Of a DNA stretch of 33,077 nucleotides, positions 17,649 through 24,923 are shown in pieces. How positions within the stretch are numbered: the first letter of the stretch is position 1; each line of letters starts with the position of its first letter. Origin of the DNA: Moorena bouillonii PNG (lineage in GTDB: Bacteria > Cyanobacteriota > Cyanobacteriia > Cyanobacteriales > Coleofasciculaceae); contig NZ_MKZS01000001.1 of the NCBI RefSeq assembly GCF_001942495.1, positions 7,643,906 through 7,676,982 of the forward strand. The letters are read 5' to 3'. The translations under genes and the position numbers were made by a program. Below the pieces are notes generated by a model, which had not been told where the DNA came from, ran no database searches, and worked only from the letters and a program-made list of their open reading frames with translations.

Positions 17649-17733
17649 CTTGAAGCTTGTAGGGCAGAAGCACTTGTAGATCTATAGTCGAGCCATTGTC
17701 TTTACAAGTACTGCCCCCCTACCAACCTTCAAG
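17649..17733. promoter_or_regulatory. Long imperfect inverted repeat between rimP and nusA
   Basis: Three nested arms pair: CTTGAAG (17649-17655) with CTTCAAG (17727-17733), GTAGGGCAG (17659-17667) with CTGCCCCCCTAC (17711-17722), and ACTTGTA (17672-17678) with TACAAGT (17703-17709). It fills half of the 171-bp gap. RNA processing or attenuation is possible; it may also be a repeat. Confidence 0.5.
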
Positions 17734-17739
17734 CAAAAT

Positions 17740-18201
17740 TTAACCCCCATCATCGAGTTTTACTCTGGACACAAGCTGACGGGGAATGGCAAACTCGCGA
17801 CCCTTGAGATTGAGATAAACTCCGCTCTCATCCCGGCGAATTAACTGCCCACGCCACTCTTGCTGTCCCTGATAAGGTTCAGATGTCTGAACAATCACAC
17901 CAAACCCTTTGAAAGAAATGAATTCTCGGTCTGTGCTTAAGTCCTGTGTGATCCCAGGACTGGAAATTTCCAAAACGTAGGTGTCTAAAATGATGTCCTT
18001 AGCATCTAACTGAGCTTCTAAAGCACGACTCATGCGTTCACAGTCATCCAAGCTAGTGTCACGAATGGGATTGCGGATATAGACACGCAGCACGGGTGGG
18101 CGTCTGTTGGTCTGGAAGAGAGCCTCTACAATCTCTAATCCTAAATCTTGAGCCAATGGCGTGGCTAAATCGATTAGTTGTGGAATCAGGGGATGAGTCA
18201 T
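17740..18201 (-). CDS. rimP: Ribosome maturation factor RimP
   Basis: This 153-residue protein is the normal length for RimP, which is needed for 30S subunit maturation. The N-terminal domain (LATPLAQDLGLEIVEALF...LRVYI) leads into DCERMSRALEAQLD and the conserved YVLEISSPGI. The C-terminal SH3-like domain (WRGQLIRRDESGVYLNLKGREFAIP) follows. It opens the rimP-nusA-ylxR-infB group, which places the operon promoter in the 18202-18929 gap. Confidence 0.95.
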   Translation of the reverse strand: MTHPLIPQLIDLATPLAQDLGLEIVEALFQTNRRPPVLRVYIRNPIRDTSLDDCERMSRALEAQLDAKDIILDTYVLEISSPGITQDLSTDREFISFKGFGVIVQTSEPYQGQQEWRGQLIRRDESGVYLNLKGREFAIPRQLVSRVKLDDGG

Positions 18202-18929
18202 GGCACCAATCCAATAAAAAAAGTGGGGTCAACCCACTTCATGGCAAATTCTTTTCCAAGAAGTCTAACCGCCCAAAAGCTTATGGACATCTACATAGCA
18301 CAAGCCCAATGTCTAGTGCTATGTTTGAGTCTAACGCAATTAGCAACTCAAATGCTGGCCTGATCAAAACTTGAACATGGGTAGTTTTGAAGTCTAATCC
18401 CTGCTTGGTGTCTGGTGGGTTGGCACTTTCCCACTTCACAGCCTTTTTCCTCAGGTGCGACCCGTGGCGAATTAAATTCGCCGTTCGCATAGCGTCTCCG
18501 TAGGAGAAACGCGCCCCGCGTCTCCTACGAAGAACGGAAAGCGCACCTTAGAGCAAGCTGACCCTAGAAATCAACTTATTTTTTGTTTATAAATAATTAT
18601 TTTAACTTATGGTCATTATTCTGTCAAACTTTGATGAGTTGATTTCAATATTTACAATAATATTTTTTTTGATGTTTTTTATCCTGCATATGTTATCCTA
18701 AATTAAAGCATTCAGTTATCATCAATTCTCTGTTAATAAATATGATTCATTAAGTGAGAGTTTACTATGAAAATTTTTATTTAAATGTTTTTAATAGCTA
18801 TAATCTACAAATTCTTCTTATATTAATTATTCCCTATTCTCTTTTACCTGTTCCGATGAGCCGCTGTTGCCTGTTCCATAAAACCTAGTACGAAAGTCCC
18901 TAACCCAATTAAAAAACTCTATAGTACTC
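18202..18929. other. Gap upstream of rimP, partly AT-rich
   Basis: It should contain the rimP promoter. It also holds a nested palindromic element (18454-18547) and an AT-rich stretch at about 18560-18840. Only spurious short ORFs occur. I see no RNA gene I could name. Confidence 0.5.
18454..18547. repeat. Nested palindromic element GGTGCG...CGCACC
   Basis: The first 29 bp and last 12 bp match the inverse of the 44-bp element at 5152-5195. In place of its TAC there is a second inverted repeat of about 53 bp, bounded by GTTC/GAAC and containing CGTAGGAGA near its inverse. One palindrome therefore appears nested in another. Confidence 0.75.
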
Positions 18930-20432
18930 TTACTGAAATCTTTGACGAATTGCTCTGGTTTCATCTAAAATTTTATCTAAGTCTTCTTCAGATAAGCGCC
19001 GGACATAATTTATTTTGAATTCCTCTAACCAAGCTGTGATCAAATACTGAATCTCCTGTAATCTATCCTTGGTCTTAATTTCTGCCCCTAAGACTTCCCT
19101 TAAATTTTTGAGTAGGTGTTCCAGGAGTTCGTCGGCAACTGGGTCTTCTTGTATCAGAGTATTAATCCCATCATAGAGTGCCTGAAAAATGTTTTTAACC
19201 AATTCCTCTGTTAGCTGCTTCTGCAATTCTCCCACTCCTGGTACATTCTGAAGTCCTTGATAAAGTGTGGACTGTTTAAGGCTCATGTCCAGATAGTGTT
19301 TCATGAGAGCCTCTAGATCAGGGCGGATTTTGGGTAACACTTGATCAACTGTCATCTTTACCATCATGCTGGTGAGTTCTGAGACTTCATCAGTGTCATT
19401 AAGGTCAATGTAGGGGCGGACTTCCTGTTGAGACAACCATTTGGTAATTTCACCCTGGCTAATGGAGTCCTGAACTTCGTTAATAAATTGAATCACGACC
19501 ACTTCCGTCATCTCTTGAGCAATACTGGCAACAAATCCGGAGCGGATTTCTTTGCTAATGGCACTCAGGTCTATTAATTTAGCTTGATCTAAACGAATGG
19601 TAATGGGAATAATTCGTAACCACCGCCATAAGGGTATTATAAAAAATATGTCATACCAGCGCCACAGCATCGCATTTTGCCACTTGAGTCCAGTGTGACG
19701 GCGACTGATAAACCAGGTACGAGCCAAAAACTCCGTACCAAATAAGATAAAAAATGGGAAATCAATCAGTCCGAATAGGTCTATGAATTCGCCATTTTCT
19801 CCAATTGGACGGTAATAGTTAGTGTCGATTAAGGGTTTAATCTCGGTGTTAAAAAATCCCAAACCTTCCTCTTGACTATGGCTTGCTAAGTACTTTTGAG
19901 TCCAGAACTCCTCAAATGACTCTTTTGCTGACTTATCAGGATTTGGTATGTGCTTACGCATCTTATTTTTAATCTTTTCCAAGTTTCCGGTTTTATTGGC
20001 TACTTGGAAAGGATTCGTGTCAATCATTTCTGAGCTAATTTCGCGCAGATACTTGAGTTTTTTTTCTACTTCTATAGACGATAATCCTATGTTTTTAATC
20101 TGGTTTTCCAGTTGCTCAACTTTGTCCAAATATTTTTTAGTATCTAGGTTGTCTTCAATACCTTTAACTGGGTCGTATAACGGAGTGATATCAGGAATGG
20201 GAATCGAGAGAGGAAAGCCTTTGGATTTGATCGGACCAATGGTAAAGCTAAATACCTGAATTTTTTGATTTAGCCAGAAATCCCTTAAGGGAATATAGCT
20301 GAGGTCAAACAACACCAAGAGCAGGTTAATCAAGGCGATGATCGCCATTAATCGTTCAAACCAAAGAATGCGGCGGCTGGGAACTTTATTAGGTATTTTG
20401 ACGAATTTTTCTAATTTTTGTAAAGATGACAT
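18930..20432 (-). CDS. Membrane protein with voltage-sensor-like segments, function unknown
   Basis: From the ATG at 20432 it is 500 residues (a GTG at 20456 adds eight). I do not recognise a named family. A hydrophobic helix lies near residues 28-47. About 175 mostly polar, partly coiled-coil residues follow. Next come a helix with FFILFGTEFLARTW (E234, R238), a helix with WRWYDIFFIIPLW (D261), and a basic segment RWLRIIPITIRL (R270, R273, R280). Acidic residues in S2- and S3-like helices before a basic S4-like helix resemble an ion-channel voltage sensor. No pore helix or selectivity filter follows, only about 220 hydrophilic helical residues. The channel-like reading is inference; a structural membrane protein is equally possible. 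Confidence 0.65.
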   Translation of the reverse strand: MSSLQKLEKFVKIPNKVPSRRILWFERLMAIIALINLLLVLFDLSYIPLRDFWLNQKIQVFSFTIGPIKSKGFPLSIPIPDITPLYDPVKGIEDNLDTKKYLDKVEQLENQIKNIGLSSIEVEKKLKYLREISSEMIDTNPFQVANKTGNLEKIKNKMRKHIPNPDKSAKESFEEFWTQKYLASHSQEEGLGFFNTEIKPLIDTNYYRPIGENGEFIDLFGLIDFPFFILFGTEFLARTWFISRRHTGLKWQNAMLWRWYDIFFIIPLWRWLRIIPITIRLDQAKLIDLSAISKEIRSGFVASIAQEMTEVVVIQFINEVQDSISQGEITKWLSQQEVRPYIDLNDTDEVSELTSMMVKMTVDQVLPKIRPDLEALMKHYLDMSLKQSTLYQGLQNVPGVGELQKQLTEELVKNIFQALYDGINTLIQEDPVADELLEHLLKNLREVLGAEIKTKDRLQEIQYLITAWLEEFKINYVRRLSEEDLDKILDETRAIRQRFQ

Positions 20433-20675
20433 GGGGAAACTTGGGCTTTCTACCACTAGATGCTGATGTTTAACTCAGATGTATTGAGTTTCTTGGCGCA
20501 GCTATTCCTTCCTGATAATACAGTTCTAGGGGCTTTTTTAGGATTTATTGCGATTCAGTAGTGTTGATATTGAGAACTTAAAGTATTTAAGCACTTAAGT
20601 AGAATACCTGGTTTACCGCATTAATGAATTGAATTGCTATAAATTTTCACATCTGATTTTAAAGCGCTATAGTAC

Positions 20676-20707
20676 GAAACTAGGGCGTGAACACACGCCC
20701 TAGTTTC
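20676..20707 (-). terminator. 14-bp perfect hairpin after gor
   Basis: GAAACTAGGGCGTG pairs perfectly with its inverse around a 4-nt loop, 25 bp beyond the gor stop codon. It could terminate gor; the tail on the minus strand is only weakly U-rich. Confidence 0.7.
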
Positions 20708-20732
20708 AACTGTATTGAACTTTTTGAGTCCC

Positions 20733-22079
20733 TTAGCGCATTGTGACAAACTCTTCTGCAGAACTGGGATGAATTCCAACAGTAGCATCAAAGTTAGCTT
20801 TGGTAGCTCCGGTTTTCAATGCGATCGCAATTCCTTGAATAATCTCTGCTGCATGGTCCCCTACCATATGAGCACCCAAGACTTTGTCAGTGTTTTGGTC
20901 AACCACTAACTTCATCAGGGTTTTTTCATCCCGACCGGGTAGGGTGTAATACATAGGTCTGAACCGAGAACGATAGACTTTGACCGCATCCCCATATTTC
21001 TCCCGTGCTTCGGCCTCACTTAGACCAACAGTAGCTGCTTCGGGTGTGGTAAAAATTGCGGTTGGGACATTCTCATAGCTCATGATCCGGGATTTGCCAC
21101 CAAATACGGTATCGGCAAAGGCACGACCTTCATTAATCGCAACGGGAGTTAAGTTCATGCGGTTAGTACAATCCCCTACGGCAAAGATATGGTCTTCTGT
21201 GGTAAGACTATACTTATCGACTGCGATCGCACCGTTTTCAATTGCTACTCCAGTATTCTCTAAACCTAGATTCTGGATATTGGGTATACGACCTGTGGCA
21301 GCTAAACTGACTGCATCAGCAATTATAGTTGTTTGTGATTCTCCTTGTACCGTTACATTCAGACCGGCTGATGTGTTTTCAATAGCGATGATATTACTGT
21401 TATTTAGCACGCGAATCCCATGGTTTTCCATGGCTTTTTGAATCTCGGAACCGATTTCCGCATCAAATCCCCGTAAAATCTGATCACGACGAATAACCAC
21501 CGTGACTTCAGAGCCTAAGCCATTGAGAATACAGGCAAACTCGACACCAATATAGCCACCCCCAAGAATCACGATCCGCTTCGGTTGTTCCTTGAGGTGG
21601 AAGATATCATCAGAGGTAATCGCGTGTTCAATTCCGGGAATATCGGGCTTGACGGGATATCCTCCTACTGCAATCAAGATTTTCTGTGCAGTTACTTTGC
21701 GTCCGCCAATGTCTATGGTGTGGGAATCCGCGAACTTAGCATAACCCTGAAACAGTTCTACTTTGGACTTATCCAACATACGTTGGTAAATGCCATTGAG
21801 GCGTTCTGTTTCCTGATTCACTGCTGTGATCATGGTTGTCCAGTCCAGGGTACTGTGTACCTTACTCCAGCCATATCCCTGTGCCTCTTCAAATTGATCA
21901 GGAAAATGGGAGGCATAAACCATCAGCTTCTTAGGAACGCAGCCACGATTTACGCAAGTTCCACCTAAACGGTCAAATTCTGCAATGCCTACTTTTGCCC
22001 CATATTCTGCGGCTCGTCTAGCTGTAGCAATTCCTCCGGAACCTGCACCAATAACGAATAAATCAAAATCGTAGCTCAT
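20733..22079 (-). CDS. gor: Glutathione reductase
   Basis: This 448-residue flavoenzyme reduces glutathione disulfide with NADPH. The FAD-binding GAGSGG is at residues 11-16. The redox-active pair is C42/C47 in GGTCVNRGCVPKK. The NADPH site is GGGYIGVEFA with downstream RRDQILRGFD, whose arginines fit NADPH preference. The C-terminal GIHPSSAEE supplies the catalytic His437 and Glu442. The absence of thioredoxin-reductase or mercuric-reductase cysteines and the CVNRGC motif favour glutathione reductase over dihydrolipoamide dehydrogenase. A type II peroxiredoxin gene lies directly upstream on the same strand, and a hairpin separates the two. Confidence 0.94.
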   Translation of the reverse strand: MSYDFDLFVIGAGSGGIATARRAAEYGAKVGIAEFDRLGGTCVNRGCVPKKLMVYASHFPDQFEEAQGYGWSKVHSTLDWTTMITAVNQETERLNGIYQRMLDKSKVELFQGYAKFADSHTIDIGGRKVTAQKILIAVGGYPVKPDIPGIEHAITSDDIFHLKEQPKRIVILGGGYIGVEFACILNGLGSEVTVVIRRDQILRGFDAEIGSEIQKAMENHGIRVLNNSNIIAIENTSAGLNVTVQGESQTTIIADAVSLAATGRIPNIQNLGLENTGVAIENGAIAVDKYSLTTEDHIFAVGDCTNRMNLTPVAINEGRAFADTVFGGKSRIMSYENVPTAIFTTPEAATVGLSEAEAREKYGDAVKVYRSRFRPMYYTLPGRDEKTLMKLVVDQNTDKVLGAHMVGDHAAEIIQGIAIALKTGATKANFDATVGIHPSSAEEFVTMR

Positions 22080-22248
22080 AACTCTCCCAAACTTCTGAAT
22101 TACTATTCCGTGGAAAGATTACTTATATTATCTAGATAAACGCAATAGGCGTTCGGAGGGAAAATTTTACTGATCCCCCAAAATAATAATTTTTGTTTAA
22201 CTCTCAAGTAAATCCACGATGATCAGGACTTATGCACCAAACTGAAAA

Positions 22249-22280
22249 CAGTAGAGGCATTGCAGGTAACGCCTCTACTG
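22249..22280 (-). terminator. 10-bp hairpin after the peroxiredoxin gene
   Basis: CAGTAGAGGC (22249-22258) pairs perfectly with GCCTCTACTG (22271-22280) around a 12-nt loop, about 30 bp past the peroxiredoxin stop. It may separate its transcript from gor. Confidence 0.6.
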
Positions 22281-22309
22281 ATAAAGCCTTAACTAAGCTG
22301 GGAAGTATC

Positions 22310-22843
22310 TCAACTTTTAGCTGACTTCAAGTATGCCAGCATGGTATCTGCATCTGAGACCTCGAAGGGATCGGTAGGGCAGTTATCTTCATAGCCGGGT
22401 TCTACAAACATTTTTTCAATCTTACCGTCATCTACCACCATGGAGTAGCGCCAAGAACGCATACCAAAACCGAGATTATCTTTTTCTACCAACATCCCCA
22501 TTTTGCGGGTGAATTCCCCATTACCATCGGGTAGCAAGAAGATATTCTGAACCCCTTGCTGTTTGCCCCACTGGAACATCACGAAGGCATCGTTGACCGA
22601 TAAGCAGATCACTTGATCAACCCCTTGTGCTTTGATCTCATCAAAGAGTTCTTCATAGCGGGGTAAGTGGGTTGATGAACAGGTGGGTGTGAAGGCACCA
22701 GGAAGGGAAAATAGCACGATACGCTTACCGCCAAAAATTTCCTGTGTAGTGCGGTCTTGCCAGCGGAAGGGATTGGGTCCAGCAACTGACTCATCTCTGA
22801 CTCTGGTCTTAAATACTACGTCGGGTACTTGATTGATAACCAT
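22310..22843 (-). CDS. Type II (Prx5-like) peroxiredoxin
   Basis: This 177-residue thiol peroxidase has the Prx5 subfamily motif [16 protein letters not shown], with peroxidatic Cys C55. The downstream [11 protein letters not shown] and [12 protein letters not shown] fit the same fold. Other cysteines are C80 and C155; C155 near the C-terminus is a possible resolving residue. Type II peroxiredoxins commonly use glutathione/glutaredoxin as reductant, and the neighbouring glutathione reductase gene fits that. No fused glutaredoxin domain is present. It likely acts in the cytoplasm against H2O2 and organic peroxides. The start ATG gives the normal family N-terminus. Confidence 0.93.
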   Translation of the reverse strand: MVINQVPDVVFKTRVRDESVAGPNPFRWQDRTTQEIFGGKRIVLFSLPGAFTPTCSSTHLPRYEELFDEIKAQGVDQVICLSVNDAFVMFQWGKQQGVQNIFLLPDGNGEFTRKMGMLVEKDNLGFGMRSWRYSMVVDDGKIEKMFVEPGYEDNCPTDPFEVSDADTMLAYLKSAKS

Positions 22844-22936
22844 CTTGTCTTACTGATTCCTTTATGATTGTCACTCTTTAATCGTAGTCGTAACGAGTAT
22901 GAGTTGTCAAGGAAATTGAGCAGATTTAATTAAACA

Positions 22937-22962
22937 ACAGTTGACGGGTAACCGTCAACTGT
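22937..22962 (-). terminator. 11-bp perfect hairpin after the YbjQ-family gene
   Basis: ACAGTTGACGG and CCGTCAACTGT pair perfectly around a 4-nt loop. On the minus strand TGTTTAATT follows. It lies 10 bp past the gene's stop codon. Confidence 0.72.
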
Positions 22963-22972
22963 CAAGCAACCC

Positions 22973-23302
22973 TTAATTCTTGATTTTGATGGCTGTGCCA
23001 GTTGCAGTAATCAGTAGCAGCACCCCCTTTTCATCAACGTTAATTGTGCCAGTATCCATAGCAATGCCAATCACAGCATCTGCTCCTAGTTGTGAGGCAC
23101 GTTGTTTTAATTCTTGGAGGGCTTCTTGGTGTCCTTTTTCAAAGACTTTTTCATAACTGCCAGTACGTCCCCCAATTAAATCTCGAATACCGGCAAAGAA
23201 ATCCCGCAGTGCATTGGTGCCGTAAACCACCTCAGCAGTGACAATGCCCAAATACTCTTCAACAATCGCACCTTGAATAACATCAGTAGTAGTTACAATC
23301 AT
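22973..23302 (-). CDS. YbjQ/UPF0145 family protein
   Basis: This 109-residue protein matches the heavy-metal-binding/UPF0145 (YbjQ) family. It shows MIVTTTDVIQG at the start, YLGIVTAEVVYG, a central FFAGIRDLIGGRTGSYE, and the C-terminal QLGADAVIGIAMD before a hydrophobic strand. These proteins form pentamers; their role is not settled, and the metal-binding label rests on weak evidence. Length and start are typical. It lies between the malic enzyme and peroxiredoxin genes with about 85 and 130 bp of spacing, and it ends in its own hairpin. Confidence 0.9.
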   Translation of the reverse strand: MIVTTTDVIQGAIVEEYLGIVTAEVVYGTNALRDFFAGIRDLIGGRTGSYEKVFEKGHQEALQELKQRASQLGADAVIGIAMDTGTINVDEKGVLLLITATGTAIKIKN

Positions 23303-23387
23303 CAGTCCTGCCTCAAAAAATGGATCAAATGCGACCAGAATAGCTAATTTCTATGGCTTAATTATGAAATTATCCAAATACAACGAC

Positions 23388-24779
23388 TTAATGGCATGCT
23401 ACACCATCCTGACGTGCTGCCCTTTGCACCGCAGCAGCAACGGCAGGAGCAACTCGCTCATCAAATGCTGAGGGAATGATATGTTCTCGATCTAAATCAC
23501 TGGGATTAATCAGGGATGCGATCGCAAAAGCTGCTTCGAGACACATATTCACGGTAATGCTTGACGCCCGACAATCTATAGCGCCACGAAAAACCCCTGG
23601 AAAAGCCAGAACATTATTAATCTGATTCGGATAGTCACTACGACCTGTAGCCATTACTGCTACATCATCTACTACCAATTCTGGCTGAATTTCCGGGATA
23701 GGATTAGCCATAGCCATGACAATGGGCTTATTTGCCATCGACCTAACCATGTCTGGGGTTAGAACCCCAGGTACACTCACCCCAATAAATACATCGGCAT
23801 TACCAATGGCACCAGCGAGAGTACCAGAAGCATCCACAGCAAATTCTTGCTTTTGCTCAGTCAAGTTAGGGCGTTTAGTGGAAATAATGCCTTGGGAGTC
23901 GCATATCCAAATTGCACCTGCACCAGCTTTACGGAGTAACCGGGCAACTGCCATACCGGCAGCGCCAGCTCCATTAATAACAATTCTTACATCTTCTAGG
24001 GATTTCTTGACTAGCTTCAGGGCATTGGTCAAGGCAGCAAGGGTGACAATAGCCGTACCGTTCTGGTCATCGTGAAAGACTGGAATATCTAACTCCTGCC
24101 GGAGTCTGGCTTCAATATCAAAGCAACGGGGAGCACTGATATCTTCTAAGTTAATACCACCAAAAACCGGCGCGATAGTTTTAACGGTTTCCACGATCTG
24201 ATCCGTATCTTGGGTAGCTAGGCAGATAGGAAAAGCATCAATACCAGCAAACTCTTTGAACAGCATTGCTTTACCTTCCATCACTGGCAAAGCGGCTTCT
24301 GGCCCTAAGTTACCCAACCCCAACACTGCACTGCCATCGGTGACCACAGCAACCATGTTGCTTTTAATGGTAAAGGAGTAGACCTGTTCTGGGTCAGATG
24401 CGATCGCTTTACAAATCCGACCTACACCAGGAGTGTAAGCCATAGCCAATTCAGATTGATGCTTGAGGGGGATTTTGCTGTTGACACTGATTTTGCCACC
24501 GCGATGGAGGTTGAAGGTGCGGTCATAGACATTTAGGATTTGGACATCGGGAACTTCTGACACCGCTTGTACAATCTGTTCAGCGTGTTCAGTGCTAGCT
24601 GCATCTACGGTAATCTCGCGAGTAGCAATTTTCCGAGTTTTCTCCACCACCATAATTTCTCCCAATTGACCGCCAACAGATGCGATCGCTTGAGTTACGC
24701 TGGCTAACATCCCGGCACGGTTGGGGTATGTTAAGCAAATAGTCAAACTGAAACTAGGATTTGGGGTCAGGTCTACCAT
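23388..24779 (-). CDS. ACT-domain NAD(P)-dependent malic enzyme
   Basis: This 463-residue enzyme oxidatively decarboxylates malate to pyruvate. An N-terminal ACT domain (about residues 9-85) suggests allosteric control by a small ligand, often an amino acid. The catalytic part has AYTPGVGR (Y115), [12 protein letters not shown] (K170), [12 protein letters not shown] (E212, D213) and FHDDQNGTA (D238). The Rossmann loop [10 protein letters not shown] lies at 269-277. The compact length matches bacterial small-subunit malic enzymes. Together with PpsA further along, it forms a malate-pyruvate-PEP route. Cofactor preference (NAD or NADP) cannot be read safely from the sequence. Confidence 0.93.
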   Translation of the reverse strand: MVDLTPNPSFSLTICLTYPNRAGMLASVTQAIASVGGQLGEIMVVEKTRKIATREITVDAASTEHAEQIVQAVSEVPDVQILNVYDRTFNLHRGGKISVNSKIPLKHQSELAMAYTPGVGRICKAIASDPEQVYSFTIKSNMVAVVTDGSAVLGLGNLGPEAALPVMEGKAMLFKEFAGIDAFPICLATQDTDQIVETVKTIAPVFGGINLEDISAPRCFDIEARLRQELDIPVFHDDQNGTAIVTLAALTNALKLVKKSLEDVRIVINGAGAAGMAVARLLRKAGAGAIWICDSQGIISTKRPNLTEQKQEFAVDASGTLAGAIGNADVFIGVSVPGVLTPDMVRSMANKPIVMAMANPIPEIQPELVVDDVAVMATGRSDYPNQINNVLAFPGVFRGAIDCRASSITVNMCLEAAFAIASLINPSDLDREHIIPSAFDERVAPAVAAAVQRAARQDGVACH

Positions 24780-24923
24780 GCTGTATGATCTGGGATTATA
24801 GAAATATGTTGGCGCAAGCTCATTTCCTGCTATATCAATCTAGACTAAACTAGACTTTAGTTCATAGTTGATAGCAAGCATGGAATAGGAATTATTTGCC
24901 GGACCCAGGAGATCAAGAGGATT

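Noticed and set aside
18202-18490. Overlapping short ORFs upstream of rimP
   Set aside because: They lack ribosome sites and sit where the rimP promoter should be.
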